Of a stretch of 7,664 nucleotides of DNA, positions 1 through 6,583 are shown piece after piece. The position numbers and the translations under genes were made by a program. The notes below the pieces were generated by a model. The model ran no database searches. It was not told the origin of the DNA and worked only from the letters and a program-made list of their open reading frames with translations. The DNA comes from an uncultured Coriobacteriaceae bacterium (GTDB lineage: Bacteria; Actinomycetota; Coriobacteriia; Coriobacteriales; UMGS124), in assembly GCA_902783515.1 (NCBI GenBank), contig CACZRK010000222.1:1-7664 (forward strand), written 5' to 3'. The stretch's first letter is position 1. Each line of letters begins with the position of its first letter.

Positions 1-134
1 GCGACCTTGTCGTCGCTCGAGGCCGACCGATCGCGCGTCTGCACGGATGCGTTGCTCGCGCTCGCGCACCCGGCAACGACAAGTGCCGCTGCCAGCATCA
101 CGGCAACCGGTGCCTTCCTGAGACACACACTCAT
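1..134 (-). CDS. Lipoprotein, N-terminal part (runs off the left edge)
   Basis: Read on the minus strand from ATG at 134, the first 44 codons give a textbook lipoprotein signal peptide. The order is a short basic start (MSVCLRKAP), a hydrophobic core at residues 8-21 and the lipobox V20-A21-G22-C23. Such proteins are exported, lipidated on Cys23 by Lgt and cut before it by signal peptidase II, so the mature protein should sit on the outer face of the membrane. Residues 24-44 are a Ser/Ala/Asp-rich linker typical after a lipid anchor. A strong Shine-Dalgarno sequence lies 6 bases before the ATG, which settles the start. The functional domain is outside the window, so it could be a solute-binding protein, an enzyme or a structural lipoprotein. 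The gene is divergent from the helicase. Confidence 0.85.
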   Translation of the reverse strand, partial: MSVCLRKAPVAVMLAAALVVAGCASASNASVQTRDRSASSDDKV

Positions 135-140
135 CGACAA

Positions 141-147
141 TCTCCTT
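141..147 (-). promoter_or_regulatory. Ribosome binding site of the lipoprotein gene
   Basis: The minus strand reads AAGGAGA here, 6 bases before the ATG at 134. This near-perfect match to the anti-Shine-Dalgarno decides strand and start for this edge-truncated gene. The overlapping plus-strand open frame lacks any such signal. Confidence 0.8.
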
Positions 148-211
148 GATCGCTGCGCGGGCGCGGCGGCCTCCACCACGCGCGACGGCACGTCCTTCGT
201 CACCGGGATAC

Positions 212-240
212 ATTGTGGCGGATCAGCATTCTGAGTGCAA
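212..240 (-). promoter_or_regulatory. Possible sigma-70-type promoter for the lipoprotein gene
   Basis: On the minus strand TTGCAC (235-240) is followed after exactly 17 bases by CACAAT (212-217). The matches to consensus are 3/6 and 4/6. It would give a leader of roughly 70 bases before the ATG at 134. The spacing is ideal but the hexamers are weak, so this is only a candidate. Confidence 0.25.
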
Positions 241-260
241 CGGCGATGCACCGCAGGTGA

Positions 261-279
261 CGGACGTAAAGTACGTCCG
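261..279. repeat. Perfect 8-bp inverted repeat (hairpin or operator)
   Basis: CGGACGTA (261-268) and TACGTCCG (272-279) are perfect reverse complements separated by AAG. No T-run follows on either strand, so it is not a classical intrinsic terminator. It could be an operator for one of the divergent genes, or a hairpin in a leader. Confidence 0.55.
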
Positions 280-285
280 GCAGCC

Positions 286-314
286 CCGATGTTAGTTAGC
301 TAGGTCAACGTCGG
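286..314. repeat. Imperfect inverted repeat enclosing six-frame stop codons
   Basis: CCGATGTT (286-293) can pair with AACGTCGG (307-314) as an 8-bp stem with one G-U wobble. The 13-base loop and its edge carry TAG at 293, 297 and 301. On the minus strand there are TAG or TAA codons in three successive frames. All six reading frames are therefore closed within 11 bases. Confidence 0.4.
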
Positions 315-326
315 AAGTCGGAGAGC

Positions 327-344
327 ATGCGTCGCTGTACGCAT
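327..344. repeat. Short 6-bp inverted repeat
   Basis: ATGCGT (327-332) and ACGCAT (339-344) are perfect reverse complements around a 6-base loop. No T-run follows. It may be chance in this GC-rich leader and is listed for completeness. Confidence 0.2.
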
Positions 345-441
345 CTTACCGTCGCGCGGCAAGGAGCTCGCCAACAACGCCGAGGTGAATGCACGCTACG
401 ATGCATCTCTCGAGTCAACGACCGGCTGCCGCTTTTCAGAT

Positions 442-470
442 TTGCCTCCGCCAGCGCAAACGCTTACCCT
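442..470 (+). promoter_or_regulatory. Possible promoter of the helicase gene
   Basis: TTGCCT (442-447) and TACCCT (465-470) are separated by 17 bases. The matches to consensus are 4/6 and 3/6. Transcription from here would begin near 477, downstream of the GTG at 385 and just ahead of the ribosome binding site for the ATG at 514. That agrees with the shorter start. Confidence 0.25.
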
Positions 471-497
471 GGTCACCATCGATCACGGCATGCATAC

Positions 498-505
498 GGA
501 AAGAG
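498..505 (+). promoter_or_regulatory. Ribosome binding site deciding the helicase start
   Basis: GGAAAGAG lies 8 bases before the ATG at 514. It decides between that ATG and the in-frame candidates GTG 385 and ATG 490. The sequence right after 514 (MSELVPGLYERL) is also how this helicase family usually begins. Confidence 0.6.
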
Positions 506-513
506 CTGCGCAA

Positions 514-3500
514 ATGTCAGAACTCGTGCCCGGCCTCTATGAGCGACTCATCACCTCGGATCTACGCGCAACGATCGAGCGGCTCCCTGACGGCATGCTC
601 GCTGACAGCGCCCCGATCGCCCGTGCCGAGGTGCCCGAGGTGCTGGCGGCGTATGTTGCTGGTCTCGTCCAGAAGTCGCTTGCCGACATCTCCAAGGGAA
701 CCGACCAAGCCGCGTTTGTCAACGCAATCGTGAGAGCCATCAATCAGAACTGCCCCACGACATCCGCGTCGCCCTCATCACCCTGCGCGCTACCCGGGGC
801 TGTCCCAACCAGCGAGGATCCTGCGCAGCTCCTGTCGCTTATCGATACGAACGCCGTCGTGCCCAGCGCAGACATCCTGTACAAGGATGACTCCAAGACC
901 AAGCCGATCCTCGTGCGCCCGAAGACCTCCGTCGCGCAGAGCTCGCTGTTCACCGGCTCTGCGCACGAGCCCCAGCTCATGAGCGAGATCCGCAAGGAGA
1001 TCGCTACCGCCGACCGCATCGACCTGCTCGTGTCGTTCATCAAGTGGAATGGCCTGCGCCAGATGTACGACGCGCTGCAGACGTTCACCGAGCGCGGAGG
1101 CAAGCTGCGCGTGATCACGACGACCTACATCGGCGCGACGGACCCCAAGGCGGTCCAGAAGCTCGCCGAGCTGCAGAACGCGCAGGTCAAGATTTCGTAT
1201 GACACACAGCGTGCGAGGCTGCATGCCAAGGCGTACGTCTTTGTGCGCAAGACGGGCTACACCACGGCATACGTCGGCTCATCGAACATCTCCGTGCCCG
1301 CGCTCACCAGCGGCCTCGAGTGGAACGTCAAGATCGCGCGTCAGGACATGGCCGACACGCTCGATAAGATCCAGGCGACGTTCGAGTCATACTGGGCGGA
1401 CGACGATGACTTCGAGCTGTTCGATGCATCGCAGGTCCAGCGACTCCGCAGCGAGATCGAGCGGCAGCGCACGGGCAAGAGGAAAGAGGATGATGGGACC
1501 GCGGCGTATCCGTTTGAGATCCGCCCCTATCCCTACCAGCAGGCCATTCTCGACAAGCTCCAGGCCGAGCGCGAGGTGCACGGCAACAGCCGGAACCTCG
1601 TCGTCGCAGCGACGGGCACGGGCAAGACCGTCATCGCCGCATTCGATTATCGTAGGTTCCGCCGCGCCCAGGCAGAGCTCGGCGGCGCAGCGACAGGCCA
1701 CACTACCAGATTGCTCTTCGTCGCGCATCGCGAGGAGATCCTCAAGCAGAGCCTTTCCTGCTTCCGTGGCGTGTTGCACGATCAGAACTTCGGCGAGCTC
1801 TTCGTTGGCGACCACCACCAGCCCAGCAGCCTGAGCAACGCGTTCGTCTCGATCCAGACGCTCAACGCACGCGACCTCGCGGGCACGCTGCCGGCTGATT
1901 ACTACGATTTCATCGTCGTCGACGAGTTTCACCATGCCGCTGCGAAGTCCTATCAGAAGCTGCTCGAGCATTTTGAGCCACGCGTGCTCCTCGGCCTCAC
2001 GGGCACGCCCGAGCGCATGGACGGCAAGAGCGTCCTCGACTACTTTGACGGTCGCATCGCAGCCGAGATCCGTCTGCCCGAGGCAATCGATCGAAAGATG
2101 CTCTGCCCGTTCCAGTACTACGGTGTGTCTGACCTTGAGGAAACCGACCTGAGCGGCCTTCGTTGGACGCGCGGCGGTTACGAGAAATCGGACCTTGAGA
2201 CCATCTACGTCTTCAACCGCGGCGTGGCCGAGCGCAGAGCTCGCCTCGTGGCAAGCTCCGTGGAAAAGTACGTGGATGACATTGCCGACGTGCACGGCCT
2301 GGGCTTCTGCGTCAGCATCGAGCACGCCAAGTTCATGGCCGAGCGGTTCAACGCATATGGGATCTCCTCCATCAGCCTCACGGGTGAAAGCGATGCCGAC
2401 GCGCGCGCAAGTGCTGCCCGCAAGCTTGTGCATGGCGAGATAACGTTCGTCTTCGTCGTTGACCTCTACAACGAGGGCGTGGACATCCCCGAGGTCAACA
2501 CCATCCTCTTCCTCCGCCCGACCGAGTCGCTCACCGTGTTCTTGCAACAGCTCGGTCGTGGCCTGCGCAACGCGCCAGGCAAGGACTGCCTCACCGTTCT
2601 GGACTTCATCGGCAATGCAAACAGGCACTACAACTTTTCCGAGAAGTTCGCTGCGCTCCTCTCCCGCAGTCATCAGAGCGTACGCACGGAGCTCGAGGAG
2701 GGCTTTCCGTCAGTCCCCAAGGGCTGCTACATCCACCTCGAGCGCGTCGCTATGGAGCGCGTGATCGAGAACATCAGACATGCGGTATCAAACCGCCCGG
2801 CGATCATCAGGGCTCTCGAGACGTTCGCGGACGACACCGGCCTGCCGCTTACACTCGCCAACTTCCTGCGCGCCTACGACCTGGACGTGCACGCGGTTCT
2901 GAAGGGAGGGAAGCTCGGGGATAGCTTTGCGCGCTTGTGCGTCAGGGCTCATGTCCGCAACGACTTCAGCGAGTCAATCGAGGAGGACCTCACCGCGGCC
3001 CTCGCGCGCATTGCGCAGATCGACTCGCGTCGCTGGCTCGCGTTCCTCATCAACGAGGTCTTTGTGTCTGACGAGCCCCTGACGGAAGCGGCGTACGCCC
3101 GACTCGCATCCTCAGAGCTTGCGCGCGCCATGCTCAACATGTTCCAGGTGACCATCTGGCCCAAGTCGTTCGAGGACGCCACGCTGCGCAGCCGCTACCC
3201 CTCGCCGCGCGTGTGGATCAACGAGATCCGCTCGTGCCCCGTCATGCGAAAGGAGCTGCTTGAGCTTCTGAACTACGACCTCGGTCGCATCGACTTCATC
3301 GACAAGCCCGTGGACCTGGGCACGCCGGGCCACGTTGTCCCCGCATGCCCGCTGGATCTGCACTGCAGCTACTCGCGCGACCAGATCCTGGTCGGCCTCG
3401 GGTTCATGAAGCCCACCACGGTGCGCGAGGGCGTGAAGTGGCTGGAGGATCGCAACATGGACGTACTCCTTAACACCCTGAACAAGTCTGAGAAGGACTA

Positions 3501-3810
3501 TTCGCCCACCACGATGTACCAGGATTACGCTGTCAATGAGCGGCTGTTCCACTGGCAGAGTCAGTCGACGACCAGCGATGTCTCCCCCACGGGCCAGCGC
3601 TACATCAACCACAAGAAGCGCGGCTCGCACGTGCTTCTATTCGCTCGCGAGTACGCCAAGAACAAATTTGGGATTACGGACACGTTCACGTTCCTCGGCC
3701 TCGTCGACTATGTGTCGCACGAGGGCTCGAAGCCGATGAGCATCCTCTGGCGTCTACGCGAGCCAATGCCGGCGAAGTTCGTGCCCGCGGCGAGGAAGCT
3801 CATCGCATAG
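514..3810 (+). CDS. PLD-nuclease / superfamily 2 helicase with DUF3427 C-terminus
   Basis: A 1098-residue DNA helicase-nuclease of the 'DUF3427 domain-containing DEAD/DEAH helicase' type, full length for the family (about 950-1100). In order: an N-terminal GLYERL segment; a phospholipase-D-like nuclease domain (about 165-300) with H237-x-K239 and YVGSSN at 253-258; then the helicase core. The core shows motif I ATGTGKT (366-372), motif II DEFH (470-473), motif III TGTP (496-499), motif V NEGVDIP (653-659) and motif VI QLGRGLR (679-685). The C-terminal DUF3427 region includes YSRDQI (953-958) and FHWQSQ (1012-1017). All core motifs are intact, so it should be an active cytoplasmic ATPase acting on DNA. 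Family members are often annotated as type III restriction 'res' proteins, but no methyltransferase or specificity gene lies beside it. It ends 4 bases before the convergent esterase remnant. A restriction or repair role is inference. Confidence 0.93.
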   Translation: MSELVPGLYERLITSDLRATIERLPDGMLADSAPIARAEVPEVLAAYVAGLVQKSLADISKGTDQAAFVNAIVRAINQNCPTTSASPSSPCALPGAVPTSEDPAQLLSLIDTNAVVPSADILYKDDSKTKPILVRPKTSVAQSSLFTGSAHEPQLMSEIRKEIATADRIDLLVSFIKWNGLRQMYDALQTFTERGGKLRVITTTYIGATDPKAVQKLAELQNAQVKISYDTQRARLHAKAYVFVRKTGYTTAYVGSSNISVPALTSGLEWNVKIARQDMADTLDKIQATFESYWADDDDFELFDASQVQRLRSEIERQRTGKRKEDDGTAAYPFEIRPYPYQQAILDKLQAEREVHGNSRNLVVAATGTGKTVIAAFDYRRFRRAQAELGGAATGHTTRLLFVAHREEILKQSLSCFRGVLHDQNFGELFVGDHHQPSSLSNAFVSIQTLNARDLAGTLPADYYDFIVVDEFHHAAAKSYQKLLEHFEPRVLLGLTGTPERMDGKSVLDYFDGRIAAEIRLPEAIDRKMLCPFQYYGVSDLEETDLSGLRWTRGGYEKSDLETIYVFNRGVAERRARLVASSVEKYVDDIADVHGLGFCVSIEHAKFMAERFNAYGISSISLTGESDADARASAARKLVHGEITFVFVVDLYNEGVDIPEVNTILFLRPTESLTVFLQQLGRGLRNAPGKDCLTVLDFIGNANRHYNFSEKFAALLSRSHQSVRTELEEGFPSVPKGCYIHLERVAMERVIENIRHAVSNRPAIIRALETFADDTGLPLTLANFLRAYDLDVHAVLKGGKLGDSFARLCVRAHVRNDFSESIEEDLTAALARIAQIDSRRWLAFLINEVFVSDEPLTEAAYARLASSELARAMLNMFQVTIWPKSFEDATLRSRYPSPRVWINEIRSCPVMRKELLELLNYDLGRIDFIDKPVDLGTPGHVVPACPLDLHCSYSRDQILVGLGFMKPTTVREGVKWLEDRNMDVLLNTLNKSEKDYSPTTMYQDYAVNERLFHWQSQSTTSDVSPTGQRYINHKKRGSHVLLFAREYAKNKFGITDTFTFLGLVDYVSHEGSKPMSILWRLREPMPAKFVPAARKLIA

Positions 3811-3814
3811 AGGC

Positions 3815-4570
3815 TCACGACCCTGGCTGCTCGGCCTCATAATGCTCCACCGCATAGGCGATCTGCTCGTCAAACCGCTCGATGGCCCGCCTGCTCAGGG
3901 CCCAACCCGGCGGCAGCATGTCAAAGGCGTGCGCGTCGCAGCGGTACACGTCGACCTTGGCCCGCACGCCAGCCCACCTGAGATTCTCGACGTACTCAAG
4001 AGTTTCGGAATAAAGCGGCTCGCCGTCGCCCACGAAGGTATAGGCGGCCGGCAGGCCCGCACAATCGTGCTGCCGGGAGGGCGACGCATAGGGAGAGGCC
4101 CGCGGGTCTTTGGCGTGTTTGCGCAGGTACAGACGCCGCCCCAGATGATTGCGCCACGTGCTCCACACATGTCCGTGGCTGTGTGCCGAGCTGGCCGTAT
4201 CGAGGTTCGAAAGCATGGGGTACAAGGGCGCCTGAAACGCCACGCGCACGTCGCCGCGGCCCCGGGCAGCCACGCACACGGCGGCGGCCAAGCCGCCCCC
4301 GGCGCTCCCCCCCCACGAATATCTGGCTGCTGTTCACGCCCAGCTCCCGCGCATGGTCGCGCAAAACAGCAGCGCCTGCCAGCAGTCGTCAAAGGCAGCT
4401 GGATGGGGAGCCTGCCACGCCAGCCGGTATCCGGGAGAGATGACCACGGCACCGTGGTCTCTCACGATATCCATGGCGCGCGACCCAAAGACAATCTCCT
4501 TCATCCCCAGAGCATATATGCCATTCTCGCAGATGGGGCACCGCGCTGCTTGGCGCCCTGGGCCGTCGTA
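3815..4570 (-). pseudogene. Decayed alpha/beta-hydrolase (esterase, Aes/lipase-like)
   Basis: Minus-strand remnant of an acetyl-esterase-like hydrolase. Recognisable pieces are GMKEIVFGSRAMDIV and SPGYRLAWQAPHPAAFDDCW (upstream frame), then RELGVNSSQIFVGG (second frame). The first frame then resumes with SAGGGLAAAV, PLYPMLSN and ENLRWAGV. The catalytic triad can still be traced: Ser codon 4304-4306, Asp in FVGDGEP at 4025-4027 and His in DAHAFDM at 3929-3931. Decay signs: the frame shifts near the A4 run at 4363-4366, is cut by TGA at 4334-4336, and returns at the C8 run at 4307-4314. The oxyanion-hole HGGG expected before YALGMKE reads E-N-G-I (4517-4528). The N-terminal 60-80 residues are missing, since that space holds the promoter and start of the next gene. 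The 5' limit given is approximate. Two homopolymer sequencing errors could explain the shifts but not the lost 5' end. Confidence 0.75.
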
Positions 4571-4588
4571 CGAAACGCCCAATCGAGT

Positions 4589-4626
4589 CGCCGTCGCATG
4601 CGCAAACGCGCGAACGTGCGACGGCG
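4589..4626. repeat. Perfect 10-bp inverted repeat at the esterase / ATPase-nuclease junction
   Basis: CGCCGTCGCA (4589-4598) and TGCGACGGCG (4617-4626) are perfect reverse complements with an 18-base spacer. The right arm covers the place where the -35 element of the downstream gene should lie. It may be an operator, or a scar of the event that joined the two genes. No T-run follows, so a terminator is unlikely. Confidence 0.6.
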
Positions 4627-4642
4627 CACGGACGCGGGATAG

Positions 4643-4648
4643 TACAAT
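4643..4648 (+). promoter_or_regulatory. Probable -10 element of the ATPase-nuclease gene
   Basis: TACAAT matches the -10 consensus at 5 of 6 positions and lies 33 bases before the ATG at 4682. No good -35 hexamer is seen 16-18 bases upstream. That position is occupied by the right arm of the inverted repeat ending at 4626, so the promoter may be activator-dependent or repressed there. Confidence 0.45.
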
Positions 4649-4672
4649 CGTTTGCAGTCCACAACACTCTCT

Positions 4673-4677
4673 GGAGG
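4673..4677 (+). promoter_or_regulatory. Ribosome binding site of the ATPase-nuclease gene
   Basis: GGAGG lies only 4 bases before the ATG at 4682, which is tight but usable. It excludes the in-frame TTG at 4652, which lies upstream of it. It favours ATG 4682 over ATG 4775, which has no purine run ahead. Confidence 0.6.
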
Positions 4678-4681
4678 CCCC

Positions 4682-6484
4682 ATGGACGCCACCGAACGCA
4701 TAAACACCGTCAGCCGCGACGAGCGCGGGGTCATTGTCGCACCGAACGCCCTGCTCACTGACCCTTCGGGCGACATGCGCGTGGGCACCGGGAGCGACTG
4801 GTTCCCCGAGGTGTTCGACCGTGGGGTCTTTGTCGACAAATCGCTGCTCATCCGTGACGTCATCATGGGCAGCCAGGCCGTGCTGTTCTGCCGGCCCCGG
4901 CGCTTCGGCAAGACCCTGGGTGCCACCATGCTCAAGGACTTCTTCGAGTGTGCGCCGCTCGCTGACCCCCTGGCGCGCTCCCGCTTCGAGCGCCTCACCA
5001 TCTGGGAGGTCGACGGTGGGAGGTGGCGTGCCCACCAGGGCCGTCATCCCGTGGTCATGCTCTCGCTCAAGGGCGCCCAGGGCGACACCTGGGAGGAGAT
5101 GCGCGCGTCACTGGCGCTGCTGGTATCCATGGAGTTCGAACGCCATCGCTATGTTGCGGAGTCCGCCGCGCTCAGCCCCTCGGAGCGCGGCTGGTTCCAA
5201 CGCGTCGCCGACGGAACAGCGAGCGTCGCCGAGCTTGAAGGGTCCCTGCGCTTGCTCACCGACCTGCTGGCGCGCCACCACGGGCAGGCCTGCATGGTCA
5301 TCGTGGACGAGTACGACGCCCCCATCACCCATGCCCGCGCGCACGGGTTCTACGACCAGGCCGTCCAGTTCATGCGCGGATGGCTCAGCAACGCACTCAA
5401 GACCAACCCATCGCTGGCGCACGGCGTGCTCACGGGCGTTCAGCGCATCTCCAAGGAATCCATCTTCTCGGGGCTCAACAACATCAAAGTGAACACTCCC
5501 CTGAACACCTCCTCCGACGAGCGCTTTGGCTTTACGCAGGCGGAGGTCGCGGCGCTGGCGGCGTATACGGGTCATGCCGAGAAAACCGGTGAGCTCAAAG
5601 CCTGGTACGACGGCTACCGCTTTGGCGACGTTGACGTCTACAACCCCTGGTCGGTCCTCTCCTACCTCTCAGAGGGCTGCGTCGCCCAACCGTATTGGAC
5701 CAACACGTCAGGCAACTCGGTGTTGGCGGAGGCGCTGGCCAGCGAGGACGACGACACCGTAGCGGATCTGCTCGACCTGCTGAATCCCAGAGCCACGGTC
5801 GACCAATGGATCGACCCTAACATCGCCTATGGCGACATCGGGCGGCAAACCGGGGCCCTGTGGAGCGTGCTCTACATGAGCGGCTACCTCACCACAGACG
5901 ACACGGCATTCCCCGAGGACCCGTCCCGTCTACGCCCGCTGCGCGTGCCCAACGCCGAGGTGCGCGGAGTGTTTGGCCGCGAGGTGGCAGACCGTGCGCG
6001 CTCCGTCGCTGGTAGCACCCGGCGACTTAGGGGGCTTCACGCCGCCATTGCGGCCGGTGATGCGGCATCGCTCGAACGCGAGCTTGGGCCCATTCTGCGA
6101 GATTCCGCGAGCTATTACGACCTCACCAGCGAAAACGCCTGCCATATGCTGCTGTTCGGCCTGCTCTTTGGGATGCCCGGCTATGGCGACCCGCTTTCGA
6201 ACCGCGAGGGCGGGTACGGGCGCTTTGACATTCGCCTGGAGCCGTCGGCCGCGCCTGCCGCAGACGGACAGGTGCCCCTCATCGTCATCGAAGTCAAGTT
6301 CCTCGGCACCGAAGCGTCGTCCGAACGGCTTGCGAAGGCAGCCGACGAAGCCCTGGGGCAAATTGCGCGGCGCGCGTACGACGCTGACGCCCCCTCAAGC
6401 CTGCGCTGGGGCATGGCGTTCGCGGGCAAGAAGATGGCTGCCGCCTGCGAGCGGCAGAGCACGAAAGGCGCGCGCCGGCGGTGA
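4682..6484 (+). CDS. AAA-ATPase-like protein with C-terminal PD-(D/E)XK nuclease domain
   Basis: A 600-residue member of the 'AAA family ATPase / DUF1703' group (AAA-ATPase_like plus PDDEXK_9). After a 35-residue lead comes the family opening DWFPEVFDRGVFVDKS. Walker A follows as RPRRFGKT with G76-K77-T78, then Walker B MVIVDEYD with D209-E210. Next come the family block TGVQRISKESIFSGLNN, YDGYRFGDVDVYNPWS and YWTNTSGN. The C-terminal nuclease fold carries SNREGGYGRFDIRLEP with D516 and IVIEVKF with E537-x-K539, ending in the family's AFAGKK segment. Both active sites look intact. These proteins are widespread and often multicopy in host-associated bacteria, and their biological role is not settled; defence or mobile-element functions have been suggested. 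The gene has its own promoter and no partner in the same operon. Its start lies where the 5' end of the esterase should be, which suggests insertion by rearrangement. Confidence 0.92.
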   Translation: MDATERINTVSRDERGVIVAPNALLTDPSGDMRVGTGSDWFPEVFDRGVFVDKSLLIRDVIMGSQAVLFCRPRRFGKTLGATMLKDFFECAPLADPLARSRFERLTIWEVDGGRWRAHQGRHPVVMLSLKGAQGDTWEEMRASLALLVSMEFERHRYVAESAALSPSERGWFQRVADGTASVAELEGSLRLLTDLLARHHGQACMVIVDEYDAPITHARAHGFYDQAVQFMRGWLSNALKTNPSLAHGVLTGVQRISKESIFSGLNNIKVNTPLNTSSDERFGFTQAEVAALAAYTGHAEKTGELKAWYDGYRFGDVDVYNPWSVLSYLSEGCVAQPYWTNTSGNSVLAEALASEDDDTVADLLDLLNPRATVDQWIDPNIAYGDIGRQTGALWSVLYMSGYLTTDDTAFPEDPSRLRPLRVPNAEVRGVFGREVADRARSVAGSTRRLRGLHAAIAAGDAASLERELGPILRDSASYYDLTSENACHMLLFGLLFGMPGYGDPLSNREGGYGRFDIRLEPSAAPAADGQVPLIVIEVKFLGTEASSERLAKAADEALGQIARRAYDADAPSSLRWGMAFAGKKMAAACERQSTKGARRR

Positions 6485-6546
6485 CGAGCGCGGTAGGCAA
6501 GAGCGGCGGTACGGCACCATAGACGCTGCGTTCAAGTACGCTGTCA

Positions 6547-6562
6547 GGCGGATATTTACGTC
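6547..6562. promoter_or_regulatory. Degenerate third operator half-site box
   Basis: The 16 bases here match the idealised box GTCGGATATATCCGAC at 12 of 16 positions, with a strong CGGATAT left half. The box overlaps the next one by three bases. CGGATATT (6549-6556) also forms a perfect 8-bp inverted repeat with AATATCCG (6566-6573). Confidence 0.35.
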
Positions 6563-6575
6563 GGTAATATCCGAC
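6560..6575. promoter_or_regulatory. Putative HipB operator O1
   Basis: GTCGGTAATATCCGAC has perfect 5-bp outer arms (GTCGG/CCGAC). It matches the second box at 13 of 16 positions and lies exactly 30 bases, close to three helical turns, upstream of it. Antitoxins of the HipB type are dimers that bind such palindromes to repress their own operon. That this box is the HipB target is inferred from position. Confidence 0.55.
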
Positions 6576-6583
6576 ATAATCTC

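Larger units (their letters stand above)
135..513. other. Divergent intergenic region between lipoprotein and helicase genes
   Basis: About 380 bases without a gene I can support. The left part (135-240) holds the ribosome binding site and possible promoter of the minus-strand lipoprotein gene. The middle (261-344) holds three short inverted repeats and a six-frame stop cluster. The right part (442-513) holds a possible promoter and the ribosome binding site of the helicase. An in-frame GTG at 385 could extend the helicase by 43 residues. That stretch has no family-like sequence and only a poorly placed purine run (AAGGAG at 361-366, 18 bases away), so I treat it as leader. Confidence 0.6.

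Noticed and set aside
7..234. Plus-strand open frame of 75 codons at the left edge
   Set aside because: Low-complexity Ala/Thr-rich translation with no ribosome binding site. The minus strand carries the lipoprotein signal instead.
1387..2673. Minus-strand open frame of 428 codons inside the helicase
   Set aside because: It mirrors the conserved helicase core exactly. Long antisense frames are expected from G/C-ending codons, and no family motif is visible.
3810..3838. Possible bidirectional terminator between helicase and esterase remnant (GAGGC ... GCCTC)
   Set aside because: Only 5-bp arms with a loop of about 19 bases and no T-run on either strand.
3842..4642. Plus-strand open frame of 266 codons between the helicase and the ATPase-nuclease gene
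   Set aside because: It lies antisense to clear alpha/beta-hydrolase sequence, has no recognisable domain, is rich in Arg/Pro/Gly as expected of a shadow frame in GC-rich DNA, and has no convincing ribosome binding site.
4718..6493. Direct repeat GACGAGCGCGG at 4718-4728 and 6483-6493, flanking most of the ATPase-nuclease gene
   Set aside because: Eleven-base matches are expected several times by chance in a GC-rich window of this size. The left copy lies inside the coding sequence, so it is not a believable target-site duplication.
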